DNA of 64,000 nt from Nitrosomonas eutropha (GTDB lineage Bacteria > Pseudomonadota > Gammaproteobacteria > Burkholderiales > Nitrosomonadaceae), in NCBI RefSeq assembly GCF_900116685.1, contig NZ_FPBL01000002.1, forward strand, positions 124,001 to 188,000, given 5' to 3'. Positions within the stretch are counted from its first letter, which is position 1, and the number at the start of each line of letters is the position of its first letter. A model generated the notes under the pieces. It was not told where the DNA came from, made no database searches, and saw only the letters and a program-made list of their open reading frames with translations. Shown one piece after another: positions 1 to 9,132 of the stretch. The position numbers and the translations under genes are program-made.

Positions 1-1
1 G

Positions 2-1408
2 ATTCTGAATAGCTGCTTCCTGAATAATCACGAGACCATGCTCAAACCTTATCCGGCTTATCAGCATCTACGTGATCTGTATGATCATCTGCAAAAGACG
101 AATGACAAGGAACTGATGTATGTCTCCGGCCAATATCTGGCCGATCTGCTGGTGTGGTACCACCTCGCCTGGATGGGCGAAAGCGTGCGCCGGGAAAATG
201 AATGCATCGTACACCTCATGTCCCAGGAAAAACTGTTCAGCCATGGTGATCGTATCCTGCTGTTTAACCTTATTGGCGAACTCATCCAGGGTATTATTCC
301 GCGTTATCGCAAACTGGCAGAATCCGGCCAGATCGAGCTTTCCACCACACCGCACTATCACCCGCTAGCTCCCTTGCTGATTGATCTCACCTCCGCGCGG
401 GATAGCCTTCCTGAAACCCAACTGCCAGCCAACCCGATCTACCCTGGTGGGCGTAACCGGGTAGCGTTTCACCTGCAATCGGCCATTGACAGCCATCGAC
501 AGCGTTTTGGCAGCGAACCTTCCGGTGTATGGCCAGCCGAGGGCGCAGTATCAGAACCGTTACTGGATATCCTGGCCGGGCATGGTCGTCAATGGTGTGC
601 CAGCGGCGAAGGCGTGCTGGCCAACAGCCTGCACAAATCTTATCCTGACCAGCCCTTGCCTGCCCGCAGCGAATATCTTTATCGCCCTTATCGGTTTGAA
701 TCCGGTAATAACAGTATTCTGTGTTTCTATCGGGATGATCAGTTATCCGACCTGATCGGATTTGAATATGCAAAATGGTTCGGGCGTGATGCCGCAGAAA
801 ATCTTGTGCAGCGGCTTGAACAAATCCGTAACGAAACAAACGGCAATCCCGCTCCAGTCGTCAGTATTATTCTTGATGGAGAAAATGCCTGGGAAACCTA
901 TCCCTACAACGGTTACTATTTTCTGGATGATCTGTATGGAATACTTGAAAAAAATGCTGACATCCGTACAACAACCTTCCATGAACACATCACCGGGTTA
1001 TCCGAAAACAAAATTGAAATTACCCGATTACCGTCACTAACGGCCGGCAGCTGGGTATATGGTAATTTCTCCACCTGGATAGGGGATCGTGACAAAAATC
1101 TGGCATGGGATTTATTGTGTGCTGCCAAACAAAGTTACGATCTTGTCATGCAAGGATCGCGCCTGACGGATGAAGAAAAGGCGGCTGCCGGGCAACAGCT
1201 CGCTTCTTGCGAAAGTTCAGACTGGTTCTGGTGGTTTGGCGATTACAACTCGCCACACTCAGTAGAAAGCTTTGATCTGGCTTTCCGCAAAAACCTTGCC
1301 AACCTTTACCGCCTGCTGAACATACCTGTTCCGGTGACCATTCTCGAACCCATCAGTCACGGCGGCACATCCACAGGCAAAGGTGGCGCGATGCGGCACG
1401 CCTCCTAG
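2..1408 (+). CDS. Glycoside hydrolase family 57 protein (5' end cut by window edge)
   Basis: The reading frame is open back to the first base, so the gene starts outside the window; the Met at 38 follows in-frame codons for FLNNHET, as inside a GH57 domain. GH57 enzymes are retaining alpha-glucan hydrolases, branching enzymes or transferases with a (beta/alpha)7 barrel. Two expected catalytic motifs are visible: GVWPAEGAVSE, carrying the probable nucleophile Glu, and ILDGENAWE, carrying the probable acid Asp. A Trp-rich segment (SSDWFWWFGDYNSPHS) near the C-terminus is typical of the COG1449-type alpha-amylase/alpha-mannosidase branch. It has no signal peptide in the visible part and is probably cytoplasmic. 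A second GH57 gene follows 64 bases downstream, suggesting one alpha-glucan operon. The exact substrate cannot be read from the sequence. Confidence 0.88.
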   Translation: MLNSCFLNNHETMLKPYPAYQHLRDLYDHLQKTNDKELMYVSGQYLADLLVWYHLAWMGESVRRENECIVHLMSQEKLFSHGDRILLFNLIGELIQGIIPRYRKLAESGQIELSTTPHYHPLAPLLIDLTSARDSLPETQLPANPIYPGGRNRVAFHLQSAIDSHRQRFGSEPSGVWPAEGAVSEPLLDILAGHGRQWCASGEGVLANSLHKSYPDQPLPARSEYLYRPYRFESGNNSILCFYRDDQLSDLIGFEYAKWFGRDAAENLVQRLEQIRNETNGNPAPVVSIILDGENAWETYPYNGYYFLDDLYGILEKNADIRTTTFHEHITGLSENKIEITRLPSLTAGSWVYGNFSTWIGDRDKNLAWDLLCAAKQSYDLVMQGSRLTDEEKAAAGQQLASCESSDWFWWFGDYNSPHSVESFDLAFRKNLANLYRLLNIPVPVTILEPISHGGTSTGKGGAMRHAS

Positions 1409-1472
1409 AGGACTCACCAAAAATGTAATACAAACAATATGAAACAACCGATAAATATTTAAGGATATCCCG

Positions 1473-3500
1473 ATGACCTCATCCGTATCATTGCTGTTTG
1501 GTGTCCACGCCCACCAGCCGATTGGCAATTTCCCCGAGGTCGTCATTGATGCGCACGAACGCTGTTACAAGCCCTTCCTGCAAACCTTATACCGCTATCC
1601 GGAATTTCGTTTTGCCATCCATTTTTCCGGCTGGCTGTTGGATTTTCTATTTGAACACTACCCGCAAGATATGGCGTTATTACGCGAAATGGTCACACGC
1701 GGGCAGATCGAGATATTTGGTGCAGGCGATACCGAGCCGGTACTGGCAGCCATTCCCGAACGGGATCGCATCGGCCAGCTCAAGACTTTTTCGACTAAAC
1801 TCAAGAAAAAGCTGGGGCAACCGCCACAAGGCGCCTGGCTGACTGAGCGCGTATGGGAATCCACTATCGTACCCGCTTTGGTCAATTGCGGTATCCGCTA
1901 TGTCATTGTGGATGATTACCACTTCATTTGTGCCGGAAAAAATAAAACAGAGCTCGATGGTTACTTCACCACCGAAGAAGATCATCACACGCTTGATCTC
2001 TTTCCCATCTCCGAAGCATTGCGCTACCGGCTCCCATTTTCTCCTGCGCCGGAAGCCATTGCTTATATTGAATCCCTGATTGATCAGACTACAACCGAGC
2101 ATCAACCTGCTGCAGTCTATTTTGATGATATTGAGAAATTTGGCATCTGGCCGGAAACCTATCAGTGGGTTTACGAACACGGCTGGCTGGAGAAATTTAT
2201 CCAGGGCGTACTGGCTTCTCCTCATATCCAGCTGCAGCACTACCGGGATTACCATGCCAGCGAAAAAACCCGTGGCATTGTTTACCTCCCCACCACCTCC
2301 TATATCGAGATGAACGAATGGACACTGCCCGCTGAACCTGCTCATATTTATGATGATCTGGTGCAGCAAGCCAAGTCTACAGGTCAGTACGAACAAACCA
2401 GATCTTTCCTGCGCGGAGGAATGTGGAAAAACTTTTTTTCACGCTACCCTGAATCCAACTGGATGCACAAGCGTATGCTCGACCTGTCTGCACGTTACGC
2501 CAGTCTGCCGACCAGGCAACGCACTTCTGCCATGCAACAATGCTTGTACGCTTCCCAGGCCAATGATGCCTACTGGCATGGTCTGTTTGGTGGCTTATAC
2601 CTACCGCATTTGCGGCGCACCGTCTACAACAATCTGATTGAACTGGAAGCGCTGCTTGACCAGTGCACGCCCCGCTCTACCTCATATCGAGAAGATACCG
2701 ATCTGGATGGCACGGAGGAAATCTATCTGCAAAACGGGGCTGTGCAGGCAGTTCTGAAACTCAACAACCGTGCCAGTATTTGTGAGCTGGACAGCTATCC
2801 ACTCAAACACAACTTTGCCGATACTCTCGCCCGCCAGACTGAGCATTACTACCGAAAGATCCAACCGGATCTACAGGGAACTTCATCCCATCAGCAATCA
2901 GGAATAGCTTCAGCACATGATCGGGTAAGTTTCAAACATGCCATTAGCCAGGCAGATCTGGAACCGGATCTGTATGCACAGCACCTGTTTATTGACCATT
3001 TAAACGACGAGCTACTGGATTATCAACTGCAGCACCCCTCAGATCAAGCAGATGAAGTCATCTTTCAGGCGATGACAGATTTCGGGTCAATCAATAAATG
3101 CTTCCGGATTACCGGCAACCAACTGCTTGTCAGCTATGTATGCAGCGGAGAAGCCAGCGGGCACATGCAGACAGAAATCAATCTGGCTATGCCCAGTTGC
3201 GACGGACCGGGCGGACGTTACATCCGGAATCACACCGTGCTGTCCGGCTTCGGACAACCCATCGAACTGGATGATCTGACAGCCATAACACTGGAAGACG
3301 ACACGCTGGGCGGCAGTCTATCGCTTGAAATCACACCTGCGACAAAACTTCATGCCAGCCCGCACTTCACCGTCTCTCAATCGGAAGGTGGATTTGAAAA
3401 AATCATGCAGGCAGTCAAACTGACACTTACCTGGAAGGTAGTGGATGGCCAGCAACAACATATCACCCTTCATTTTGATGAAATGAACACCGCTGCCTGA
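1473..3500 (+). CDS. GH57 alpha-amylase / 4-alpha-glucanotransferase with DUF1925-DUF1926-type C-terminus
   Basis: A 675-residue protein with the five GH57 motifs in order: HAHQPIGNF (residues 12-20), GQIEIFGAG (77-85), AWLTERVWES (121-130, probable nucleophile Glu125), YFDDIEKFGIWPETY (216-230, catalytic Asp218 or 219) and MNEWTLPAE. The length and the long beta-rich C-terminal half match the 4-alpha-glucanotransferase/alpha-amylase subgroup typified by the Thermococcus litoralis enzyme, which has DUF1925 and DUF1926 after the barrel. Such enzymes transfer or hydrolyse alpha-1,4-glucan chains in the cytoplasm. The start ATG follows a weak AAGGA ribosome site. It sits between another GH57 gene and a GH63-like gene in the same direction, so a joint role in glycogen or maltodextrin turnover is likely; the preference for transfer over hydrolysis is unknown. 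Confidence 0.9.
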   Translation: MTSSVSLLFGVHAHQPIGNFPEVVIDAHERCYKPFLQTLYRYPEFRFAIHFSGWLLDFLFEHYPQDMALLREMVTRGQIEIFGAGDTEPVLAAIPERDRIGQLKTFSTKLKKKLGQPPQGAWLTERVWESTIVPALVNCGIRYVIVDDYHFICAGKNKTELDGYFTTEEDHHTLDLFPISEALRYRLPFSPAPEAIAYIESLIDQTTTEHQPAAVYFDDIEKFGIWPETYQWVYEHGWLEKFIQGVLASPHIQLQHYRDYHASEKTRGIVYLPTTSYIEMNEWTLPAEPAHIYDDLVQQAKSTGQYEQTRSFLRGGMWKNFFSRYPESNWMHKRMLDLSARYASLPTRQRTSAMQQCLYASQANDAYWHGLFGGLYLPHLRRTVYNNLIELEALLDQCTPRSTSYREDTDLDGTEEIYLQNGAVQAVLKLNNRASICELDSYPLKHNFADTLARQTEHYYRKIQPDLQGTSSHQQSGIASAHDRVSFKHAISQADLEPDLYAQHLFIDHLNDELLDYQLQHPSDQADEVIFQAMTDFGSINKCFRITGNQLLVSYVCSGEASGHMQTEINLAMPSCDGPGGRYIRNHTVLSGFGQPIELDDLTAITLEDDTLGGSLSLEITPATKLHASPHFTVSQSEGGFEKIMQAVKLTLTWKVVDGQQQHITLHFDEMNTAA

Positions 3501-3528
3501 CCCAGATAAAGAACAATGGAGCTACACC

Positions 3529-6219
3529 ATGACAGAAGAATCCAATCGTCTCAAACTATGTGATGAAGAGCAGATTCCCTGGAAAAAATGGGGGCCCTAT
3601 CTGAGTGAGCGACAATGGGGCACGGTGCGCGAGGATTACAGCGACAACGGCGATGCCTGGAATTACTTTCCACATAGTCAGTCTGGCGCTCGCGCTTATC
3701 GCTGGGGAGAAGATGGCCTGGCTGGTATTAGTGATGACCGACAGTTGCTTTGTTTCGCCCTGGCACTATGGAACGGCCGCGATCCCGTCCTGAAGGAACG
3801 TCTGTTTGGCCTGACCAATCCACAAGGCAACCATGGCGAAGACGTCAAGGAATATTATTTCTACCTGGACGCCACACCCACTCACAGTTATCTAAAATAT
3901 CTCTACAAATATCCGCAAACTGCCTATCCCTATGAAGATTTGGTCACCACTAGCGGGCGACGCTCCCGGCAGGAATCGGAATATGAACTGCTGGACACAG
4001 GCATCTTTGATGAAAACCGGTATTTTGATATTTTTGTGGAATACGCTCAAGCTGCGCCGGAAGATATCCTGATCCGCATCAGCGTCATCAACCGTGGCCC
4101 TGAAACAGCAGATCTGCGGCTGCTACCGACACTCTGGTTCCGCAATACCTGGTCATGGGAACCCGGTTCAGTCAAACCACAGCTATCCCAAGAGGGTAAT
4201 CAGAACGATTACCGGATCATTCGCGCCAGGCATAACGAACTGGGAGATTACCAACTATATTGTGCAGATACACCAACCCTGCTCTTTTGCGAAAACGAAA
4301 CCAATGCCTGGCGGCTGTTTCGCAGCAACAATAAAGGCCCCTACACCAAGGATGGCATTGACGACTATGTCGTTCATGGTAAAACAGATGCCATCAACCC
4401 TGCCAACAACGGCACCAAAGCAGTGGCAGACTATGCACTAAGCATCCTCTCCGGAGAAACTCGCATAATCAGGTTGCGGTTGTGCAAAGCTGATTCCGTC
4501 AAGGCAGATACATTTTTTACCGGTTTCGACGAACGCATCGACCAGAGAAAAAAGGAAGCAGATCATTTCTATGAATCACTGTCCGGCGACCGGTTGAACA
4601 AGGAACAGCAATGTATCCTGCGGCAGGCATTGGCCGGTATGATATGGACCAAGCAATATTACGAGTTTGATGTAGCGCGCTGGCTGAATGAGCACCCCCG
4701 GCACAGCACACGCAATGCTGACTGGCAACACATGCAATGCCGGGACATCATTTCCATGCCGGATAAATGGGAATACCCGTGGTTTGCCGCATGGGATTCC
4801 GCTTTTCACGTTCTGCCCCTGGCCATGATAGATCCTACCTTTGCCAAACAGCAGCTCAATCTGTTTCTGGGAAACCGCTACCAGCACCCGAATGGACAGA
4901 TTCCAGCTTATGAATGGAACTTCAATGATGTCAACCCGCCCGTTCACGCCTGGGCCGTCTATGTGGTTTATCAGATCTGCCAGGATTACCATAGCCAGAA
5001 CGACCTGACATTCCTGAAATCCGCCTTTGCCAGCCTGGAACATAATTTCTCCTGGTGGGAATCTCACCGTGAGCCGGATAAAAACGTGTACGAAGGCGGG
5101 TTTCTGGGACTGGATAATATCGGGGTATTCGATCGCAGTGCCGCGCTGCCAACCGGCGGCCATCTGGAACAATCAGATGCCACCGCCTGGATGACATTGT
5201 TCTCGCAGAGTATGTTGCAGATTGCATTGGAGCTCAGCCTGCACGATCCAGACTATGAACAAAGAGTGCTCTCCTACCTGAACAAATTCATGGCCACTGC
5301 CGCCGCCATGCAGGATATCAGCGACGAACACCGCGACATGTGGGACGAAGAGGATGGCTTTTTCTACAATGTCCTGCGTTTCCCGGACGGCCACTCCACC
5401 CGCATCAAGGTACGTTCACTCGTCGGGCTGCTGCCGTTATGTGCAGTGACTGTAGTAGAGGAATCCACGCTAAACAAGCTGCCGCAGGTTGCAAAATATT
5501 TTGAAAACCTGGTCAAACGCAGGAATCATCTAACCGCCCATATCTTTTGTCCAATCAAACCTGGCGTGGAAAATCGCCGTCTGCTGGCAATTATGGATGA
5601 AAAGAAATTGCGGCAAATATTGACAAAAATGCTCGATGAACAGGAATTCCTGAGCCCTCACGGTATTCGATCATTATCGAAATATCATCAGGAACATCCC
5701 TACGAATTTCACTGGAACGGACAGACTTTCTCTGCAAATTACCAGCCAGGTGAATCTGATTCAGCCATGTTTGGAGGAAATTCCAACTGGCGCGGTCCTG
5801 TCTGGGTGCCGGTCAATATCCTGATCATTCGCGCATTGCTGGCGCTGTATGCCTACTACGGAGAGAATTTCCAGATCGAATGCCCTACCGGATCTGGCAG
5901 GCAGTGCAACCTGTTCCAGGTTGCGAGAATGATTGCCGTAAGGCTACTCCATATCTTCCTGCCGGATGAATATGGCCGACGACCGGTGTTTGGCGGCACT
6001 GAAAAATTTCAGACTGATCCCCACTGGCGGGATTGCCTGCTGTTTTATGAATACTTCCACGGCGAGGATGGCTCCGGGCTGGGCGCCAGCCACCAAACCG
6101 GCTGGACAGGCGTAATGGCCGCCCTGCTGAGTATCTTCGGCTCCCTGGAAGAAGAGGAGCTGGCAGAACTGGGCATGCAGGAAATACCGGCCATCCTCGC
6201 AGGAAATAACAGCGTATAA
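3529..6219 (+). CDS. GH63-like (MGH1-type) glucosidase
   Basis: An 896-residue protein that starts 28 bases after the preceding GH57 gene. It resembles the large bacterial proteins annotated as MGH1-like glycoside hydrolase or glucosidase of family GH63: an N-terminal beta-sandwich (WGPYLSERQWGTVREDY, DAWNYFPHSQSGARAYRWGE) and a C-terminal (alpha/alpha)6 barrel with aromatic, acidic loops such as EYPWFAAWDSAFHVLPLAMI, HPNGQIPAYEWNFNDVNPPV and NSNWRGPVWVPVN. Inverting GH63 enzymes use two acidic residues in this barrel. There is no signal peptide, so it probably acts in the cytoplasm on a glucosylated compound or glucan end product. Family assignment is from motif recall; substrate is unknown. 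It is the last gene of the glucan operon. Confidence 0.85.
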   Translation: MTEESNRLKLCDEEQIPWKKWGPYLSERQWGTVREDYSDNGDAWNYFPHSQSGARAYRWGEDGLAGISDDRQLLCFALALWNGRDPVLKERLFGLTNPQGNHGEDVKEYYFYLDATPTHSYLKYLYKYPQTAYPYEDLVTTSGRRSRQESEYELLDTGIFDENRYFDIFVEYAQAAPEDILIRISVINRGPETADLRLLPTLWFRNTWSWEPGSVKPQLSQEGNQNDYRIIRARHNELGDYQLYCADTPTLLFCENETNAWRLFRSNNKGPYTKDGIDDYVVHGKTDAINPANNGTKAVADYALSILSGETRIIRLRLCKADSVKADTFFTGFDERIDQRKKEADHFYESLSGDRLNKEQQCILRQALAGMIWTKQYYEFDVARWLNEHPRHSTRNADWQHMQCRDIISMPDKWEYPWFAAWDSAFHVLPLAMIDPTFAKQQLNLFLGNRYQHPNGQIPAYEWNFNDVNPPVHAWAVYVVYQICQDYHSQNDLTFLKSAFASLEHNFSWWESHREPDKNVYEGGFLGLDNIGVFDRSAALPTGGHLEQSDATAWMTLFSQSMLQIALELSLHDPDYEQRVLSYLNKFMATAAAMQDISDEHRDMWDEEDGFFYNVLRFPDGHSTRIKVRSLVGLLPLCAVTVVEESTLNKLPQVAKYFENLVKRRNHLTAHIFCPIKPGVENRRLLAIMDEKKLRQILTKMLDEQEFLSPHGIRSLSKYHQEHPYEFHWNGQTFSANYQPGESDSAMFGGNSNWRGPVWVPVNILIIRALLALYAYYGENFQIECPTGSGRQCNLFQVARMIAVRLLHIFLPDEYGRRPVFGGTEKFQTDPHWRDCLLFYEYFHGEDGSGLGASHQTGWTGVMAALLSIFGSLEEEELAELGMQEIPAILAGNNSV

Positions 6220-6477
6220 ACCCATCTATCCCTATCAACCCCTTCTTGTTCACACCAATCGGCATACCGGTTATTAACGCCCTCCAAAAATAAACACATC
6301 ACTTGCCTGATCTCGCGCCGGAATGATGACGTGTTTTTTATCTCTTTTTCGCTATGGTCTGTTGATACAGAATAAAAGAACGCAACAACGGGATATATCA
6401 GACAAATAGGCGAGAGATGAGCTCTACGCAATGCTGCTAAAAAATCAGTTTCTAGAAGAGATTTTTATGTAAAAGAT
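6220..6477. other. Intergenic region without a recognised gene
   Basis: About 260 bases between the GH63-like gene and the promoter of the next small gene. I see no convincing ORF, RNA gene or clear terminator. It is AT-rich towards its 3' end. Confidence 0.6.
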
Positions 6478-6506
6478 TTGCACATGAGCAAGCGCAAGAC
6501 TAATAT
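6478..6506 (+). promoter_or_regulatory. Candidate sigma-70 promoter of the small exported protein
   Basis: A -35 like TTGCAC (6478-6483) and a -10 like TAATAT (6501-6506) are separated by exactly 17 bases. Transcription would start near 6513 and leave a leader of about 54 bases before the AAAGGAG ribosome site and ATG at 6567. Assigned by consensus match only. Confidence 0.5.
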
Positions 6507-6566
6507 TCTGAATAACCAGCTCTATAAGAGAGTTGGTATATTTAGATAAACTGAAAGGAGATCACG

Positions 6567-6836
6567 ATGAAAAAAATTACCGGAGCAACCATCCTCACCG
6601 CAGCCATGCTTTTCTCGTTTAATAGTGCATTTGCTGGCAATGAAGGATTACCAGCGGATCAGGTAATTTCAGCTGTTCAGGCAGCTGTTGCTGCAAATCC
6701 TGGAAATATCCATGAGGTGGAAATCGAAAAGGAACAAGGAAAGCTAATTGTCGAGGTAAAAATCATCGACGCCAACGGCAAAAAAATCAAAGTAAAAATC
6801 GATCCAGCAAAAAATGCAGTCATCCCGAACAAATAA
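6567..6836 (+). CDS. Small exported PepSY-like protein
   Basis: An 89-residue protein with a clear signal peptide (Lys-Lys start, hydrophobic core, cleavage likely after the FNSAFA sequence near residue 23). The mature part of about 65 residues has one PepSY-like unit: a helix (ADQVISAVQAAVAANPG) followed by two beta-strands (IHEVEIEKEQGKLIVEVKII, then KKIKVKIDPAKNAVI). PepSY domains are small periplasmic modules thought to bind or inhibit other proteins; the specific role here is unknown. A strong ribosome site (GAAAGGAG) precedes the ATG and it appears to be a single-gene transcript with its own promoter. Lys and Glu content is high and the gene is more AT-rich than its neighbours. Confidence 0.75.
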   Translation: MKKITGATILTAAMLFSFNSAFAGNEGLPADQVISAVQAAVAANPGNIHEVEIEKEQGKLIVEVKIIDANGKKIKVKIDPAKNAVIPNK

Positions 6837-6864
6837 CCCTGACTGACACCATTCGATAAAATTG

Positions 6865-6994
6865 CTGCTGGATTCTTTTACGCCGCTGGCATTCGCACAA
6901 TAACACCCCGCCTGTTATGGCAAGGTTCTGTCTTTGAGCCATCTGCACATAACCCCGTTATTGCGAATGTCGCAGACATGAAACAGTCCAGCAG
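6865..6994. repeat. 130-bp element with nested inverted repeats
   Basis: The outer arms CTGCTGGA (6865-6872) and TCCAGCAG (6987-6994) are perfect complements. An inner pair, CATTCGCACAATAAC (6890-6904) against GTTATTGCGAATG (6957-6969), pairs with a small bulge. The whole could fold as one long hairpin, the form of a small non-autonomous mobile element or a structured intergenic RNA. It fills most of the 354-base gap before rimO; no gene is seen there. Confidence 0.5.
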
Positions 6995-7190
6995 AGTCGG
7001 TAACATAAAAATCAGACCGTTATTCTCACTCCCTCGTTGCTACCCTTCTGCTGAATCCTGGTTTTTCCAGGAAAATGATTGAACCGGCAAAAATCTTGTG
7101 CAATATATTCCCCGGTGGCACCATACCGCCTTTCATCCGGAGCCAGGAAAACGGTGATGGATATAAACTATTGTATATACGGAAATCTGA

Positions 7191-8528
7191 ATGACATCTG
7201 CTCCATCCCCACACCCCCCTGCAATTCCGCGTGTTGGTTTTGTATCACTTGGCTGCCCCAAGGCAACGGTTGATTCCGAACGTATCCTCACCTGCCTGCG
7301 AGCAGAGGGCTACCTGATCTCACCCAACTACGCCGATGCTGATCTGGTGGTCGTCAACACCTGTGGTTTTATTGATAGTGCCGTGGCGGAATCACTGGAA
7401 ACCATTGGCGAAGCACTGACTGAAAATGGCAAGGTGATTGTAACCGGCTGCCTGGGTGCAAAAGAGGATGTCATCCGACAGGCGCACCCCAGCGTGCTGG
7501 CAGTGACCGGCCCGCAGGCAACCGAGGAAGTGATGGCCGCTATTCACCATCATTTACCCAAACCGCACGATCCTTATCTTGATCTGGTACCGCCACAGGG
7601 AATCAAGCTCACGCCGAAGCATTACGCCTATCTCAAAATTTCCGAAGGCTGCAATCATCGTTGCACGTTCTGCATTATTCCCAGCATGCGCGGTGATCTG
7701 GTCAGTCGACCGGTGGGTGGTGTACTGCAGGAGGCGCAAAGTCTGGTCGAAGCGGGCGTCAAGGAGTTGCTGATTATTTCCCAGGATACCAGTGCTTACG
7801 GAGTGGATATCAAATACCGGACCGGCTTCTGGCAAGGCAGACCAATTCGCACTCGCATCACCGAACTGGCGAACGCACTGGGGGAATTCGGTATCTGGGT
7901 ACGGCTGCACTATGTCTATCCCTATCCACATGTGGATGAACTGATCCCATTAATGGCAGAAGGCAAGCTCCTGCCTTATCTGGACATTCCTTTTCAGCAC
8001 GCCAACAAACGCATACTTAAGCTGATGAAACGCCCAGCCAACAGTGAAAACGTACTGGCGCGTATTCAGCAGTGGCGCAAAACCTGCCCGGACATTGCTC
8101 TGCGCAGCACTTTTATTGTTGGTTTTCCGGGAGAAACCGAAGCAGAATTCGAGGAACTGCTCGCTTTTCTGGAAGAAGCACAACTGGATCGGGTGGGGGC
8201 ATTTACCTACTCGCCGGTCAAAGGCGCGGCTGCCAATGTATTGCCTGATCATATTCCTCCTGAAATCCAGCAGGAACGACTGGAAAGATTAATGCAACAG
8301 CAGGAAATCATTAGCAAACAACGCCTGGCTGCGAAGAAAGGCCGACAGCTCAGAGTACTGGTGGATACCGTTGATGAAGAAGGTGCCATCGCCAGAAGTT
8401 ATGCCGATGCACCGGAAATTGACGGCGTTGTTTACATTAATGATGCCTCAGCCCTTAAACCAGGTGACTGGGCAGATGTGCGCGTTACCGATACTGACAT
8501 TCACGACCTGTGGGCAGAGAAAATCTGA
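7191..8528 (+). CDS. rimO: Ribosomal protein S12 methylthiotransferase RimO
   Basis: A 445-residue radical-SAM methylthiotransferase that adds a methylthio group to the conserved Asp of ribosomal protein S12. Domains in order: N-terminal UPF0004 domain starting [16 protein letters not shown] with its cluster-binding Cys residues (LGCPK, NTCGF, VTGCLGA); the radical SAM domain with the CNHRCTFC motif (CxxxCxxC) for the second 4Fe-4S cluster; and a C-terminal TRAM domain ([20 protein letters not shown] onward). Length is normal for RimO, and the [10 protein letters not shown] segment is typical of RimO rather than MiaB. It stands alone, bounded by palindromic repeat elements on both sides. Confidence 0.95.
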   Translation: MTSAPSPHPPAIPRVGFVSLGCPKATVDSERILTCLRAEGYLISPNYADADLVVVNTCGFIDSAVAESLETIGEALTENGKVIVTGCLGAKEDVIRQAHPSVLAVTGPQATEEVMAAIHHHLPKPHDPYLDLVPPQGIKLTPKHYAYLKISEGCNHRCTFCIIPSMRGDLVSRPVGGVLQEAQSLVEAGVKELLIISQDTSAYGVDIKYRTGFWQGRPIRTRITELANALGEFGIWVRLHYVYPYPHVDELIPLMAEGKLLPYLDIPFQHANKRILKLMKRPANSENVLARIQQWRKTCPDIALRSTFIVGFPGETEAEFEELLAFLEEAQLDRVGAFTYSPVKGAAANVLPDHIPPEIQQERLERLMQQQEIISKQRLAAKKGRQLRVLVDTVDEEGAIARSYADAPEIDGVVYINDASALKPGDWADVRVTDTDIHDLWAEKI

Positions 8529-8544
8529 CGCGAACAGTAAACTC

Positions 8545-8653
8545 CTGGATTGCTTCGGCGACTGCCTGTCCGCAAAAGCGGCATTTGTATCATTGCCACT
8601 TTTTCCTCAATCTTTACAAGGTGCTGTGTTGAAGCAACGCCGAAGCAATCCAG
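8545..8653. repeat. Inverted-repeat element with CTGGATTGCTTCGGCG ends
   Basis: Perfect 16-bp inverted arms CTGGATTGCTTCGGCG (8545-8560) and CGCCGAAGCAATCCAG (8638-8653) flank 77 bases. The arm sequence resembles the widespread bacterial intergenic repeat built on CTGGATTGCTTC and GCAATCCAG. It starts 17 bases after the rimO stop and could also end rimO transcription. A related copy lies at 11294-11374. Confidence 0.6.
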
Positions 8654-8906
8654 TACCGCGTTGACCAGTAACTGATTCTGATTGAGTGGCTGTGCTTTTG
8701 CACGCCACTACTCGAAACCATTCCGTGTCATTGATTTGGCACAATGCCAAAGCCAAAATCCTCTCCAGCCCCACAACTTTTCCTATATTTCCTCGTATAA
8801 ACCAGCCCCCCTGGCTCTCCATACAAAATATCAATGGAGAAAACAAGAGTTCAGGTTATCTCCTTATAACAAACAAATTGCTATAAAAATTCCAGCAAGT
8901 ATCAAG

Positions 8907-8968
8907 GCTTGTCAGAAAAATTTACAAGCAAAGAATTGTTCTACTTAGCCACCCCTGCAAATAGAACA
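8907..8968. promoter_or_regulatory. Candidate upstream activator sites for the PEP-CTERM gene
   Basis: Two inverted repeats lie 45-105 bases upstream of the sigma-54 promoter: GCTTGT/ACAAGC (8907-8912 and 8924-8929) and TGTTCTA/TAGAACA (8937-8943 and 8962-8968). Enhancer-binding proteins such as PrsR need upstream sites of this kind, but I know no PrsR consensus to match, so this is position-based inference. The rest of the gap from 8654 shows no gene. Confidence 0.3.
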
Positions 8969-9010
8969 TATATCTATTAATGTCATGCACTTATATTGCA
9001 AATAAAGTGT

Positions 9011-9026
9011 TGGCATGTAATGTGCT
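9011..9026 (+). promoter_or_regulatory. Sigma-54 promoter (-24/-12) of the PEP-CTERM gene
   Basis: TGGCATGTAATGTGCT matches the sigma-54 form TGGCACG-N4-TTGC, with GG at 9012-9013 and GC at 9024-9025 at the required spacing. Transcription should start near 9037, leaving a 95-base leader before the AAGGAG site and the ATG at 9133. PEP-CTERM genes are known to be controlled by RpoN with the PrsK/PrsR pair, and a prsR gene lies at 39226. Confidence 0.72.
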
Positions 9027-9132
9027 TATAGTAAATCAAGGTTGTTCAGAATCGATGCTTCATTAGCCCTGATAGTCGGTAGTGGTAACCAATTAAATAA
9101 AAACAAAATTTTTAATCCGAAGGAGATTTACT

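Noticed and set aside
1680-2396. Minus-strand ORF of 238 codons inside the second GH57 gene
   Set aside because: It lies fully antisense to a well-supported enzyme gene with all family motifs and shows no recognisable domain.
4576-5172. Minus-strand ORF of 198 codons inside the GH63-like gene
   Set aside because: Antisense shadow; the sense gene is complete and conserved across it.
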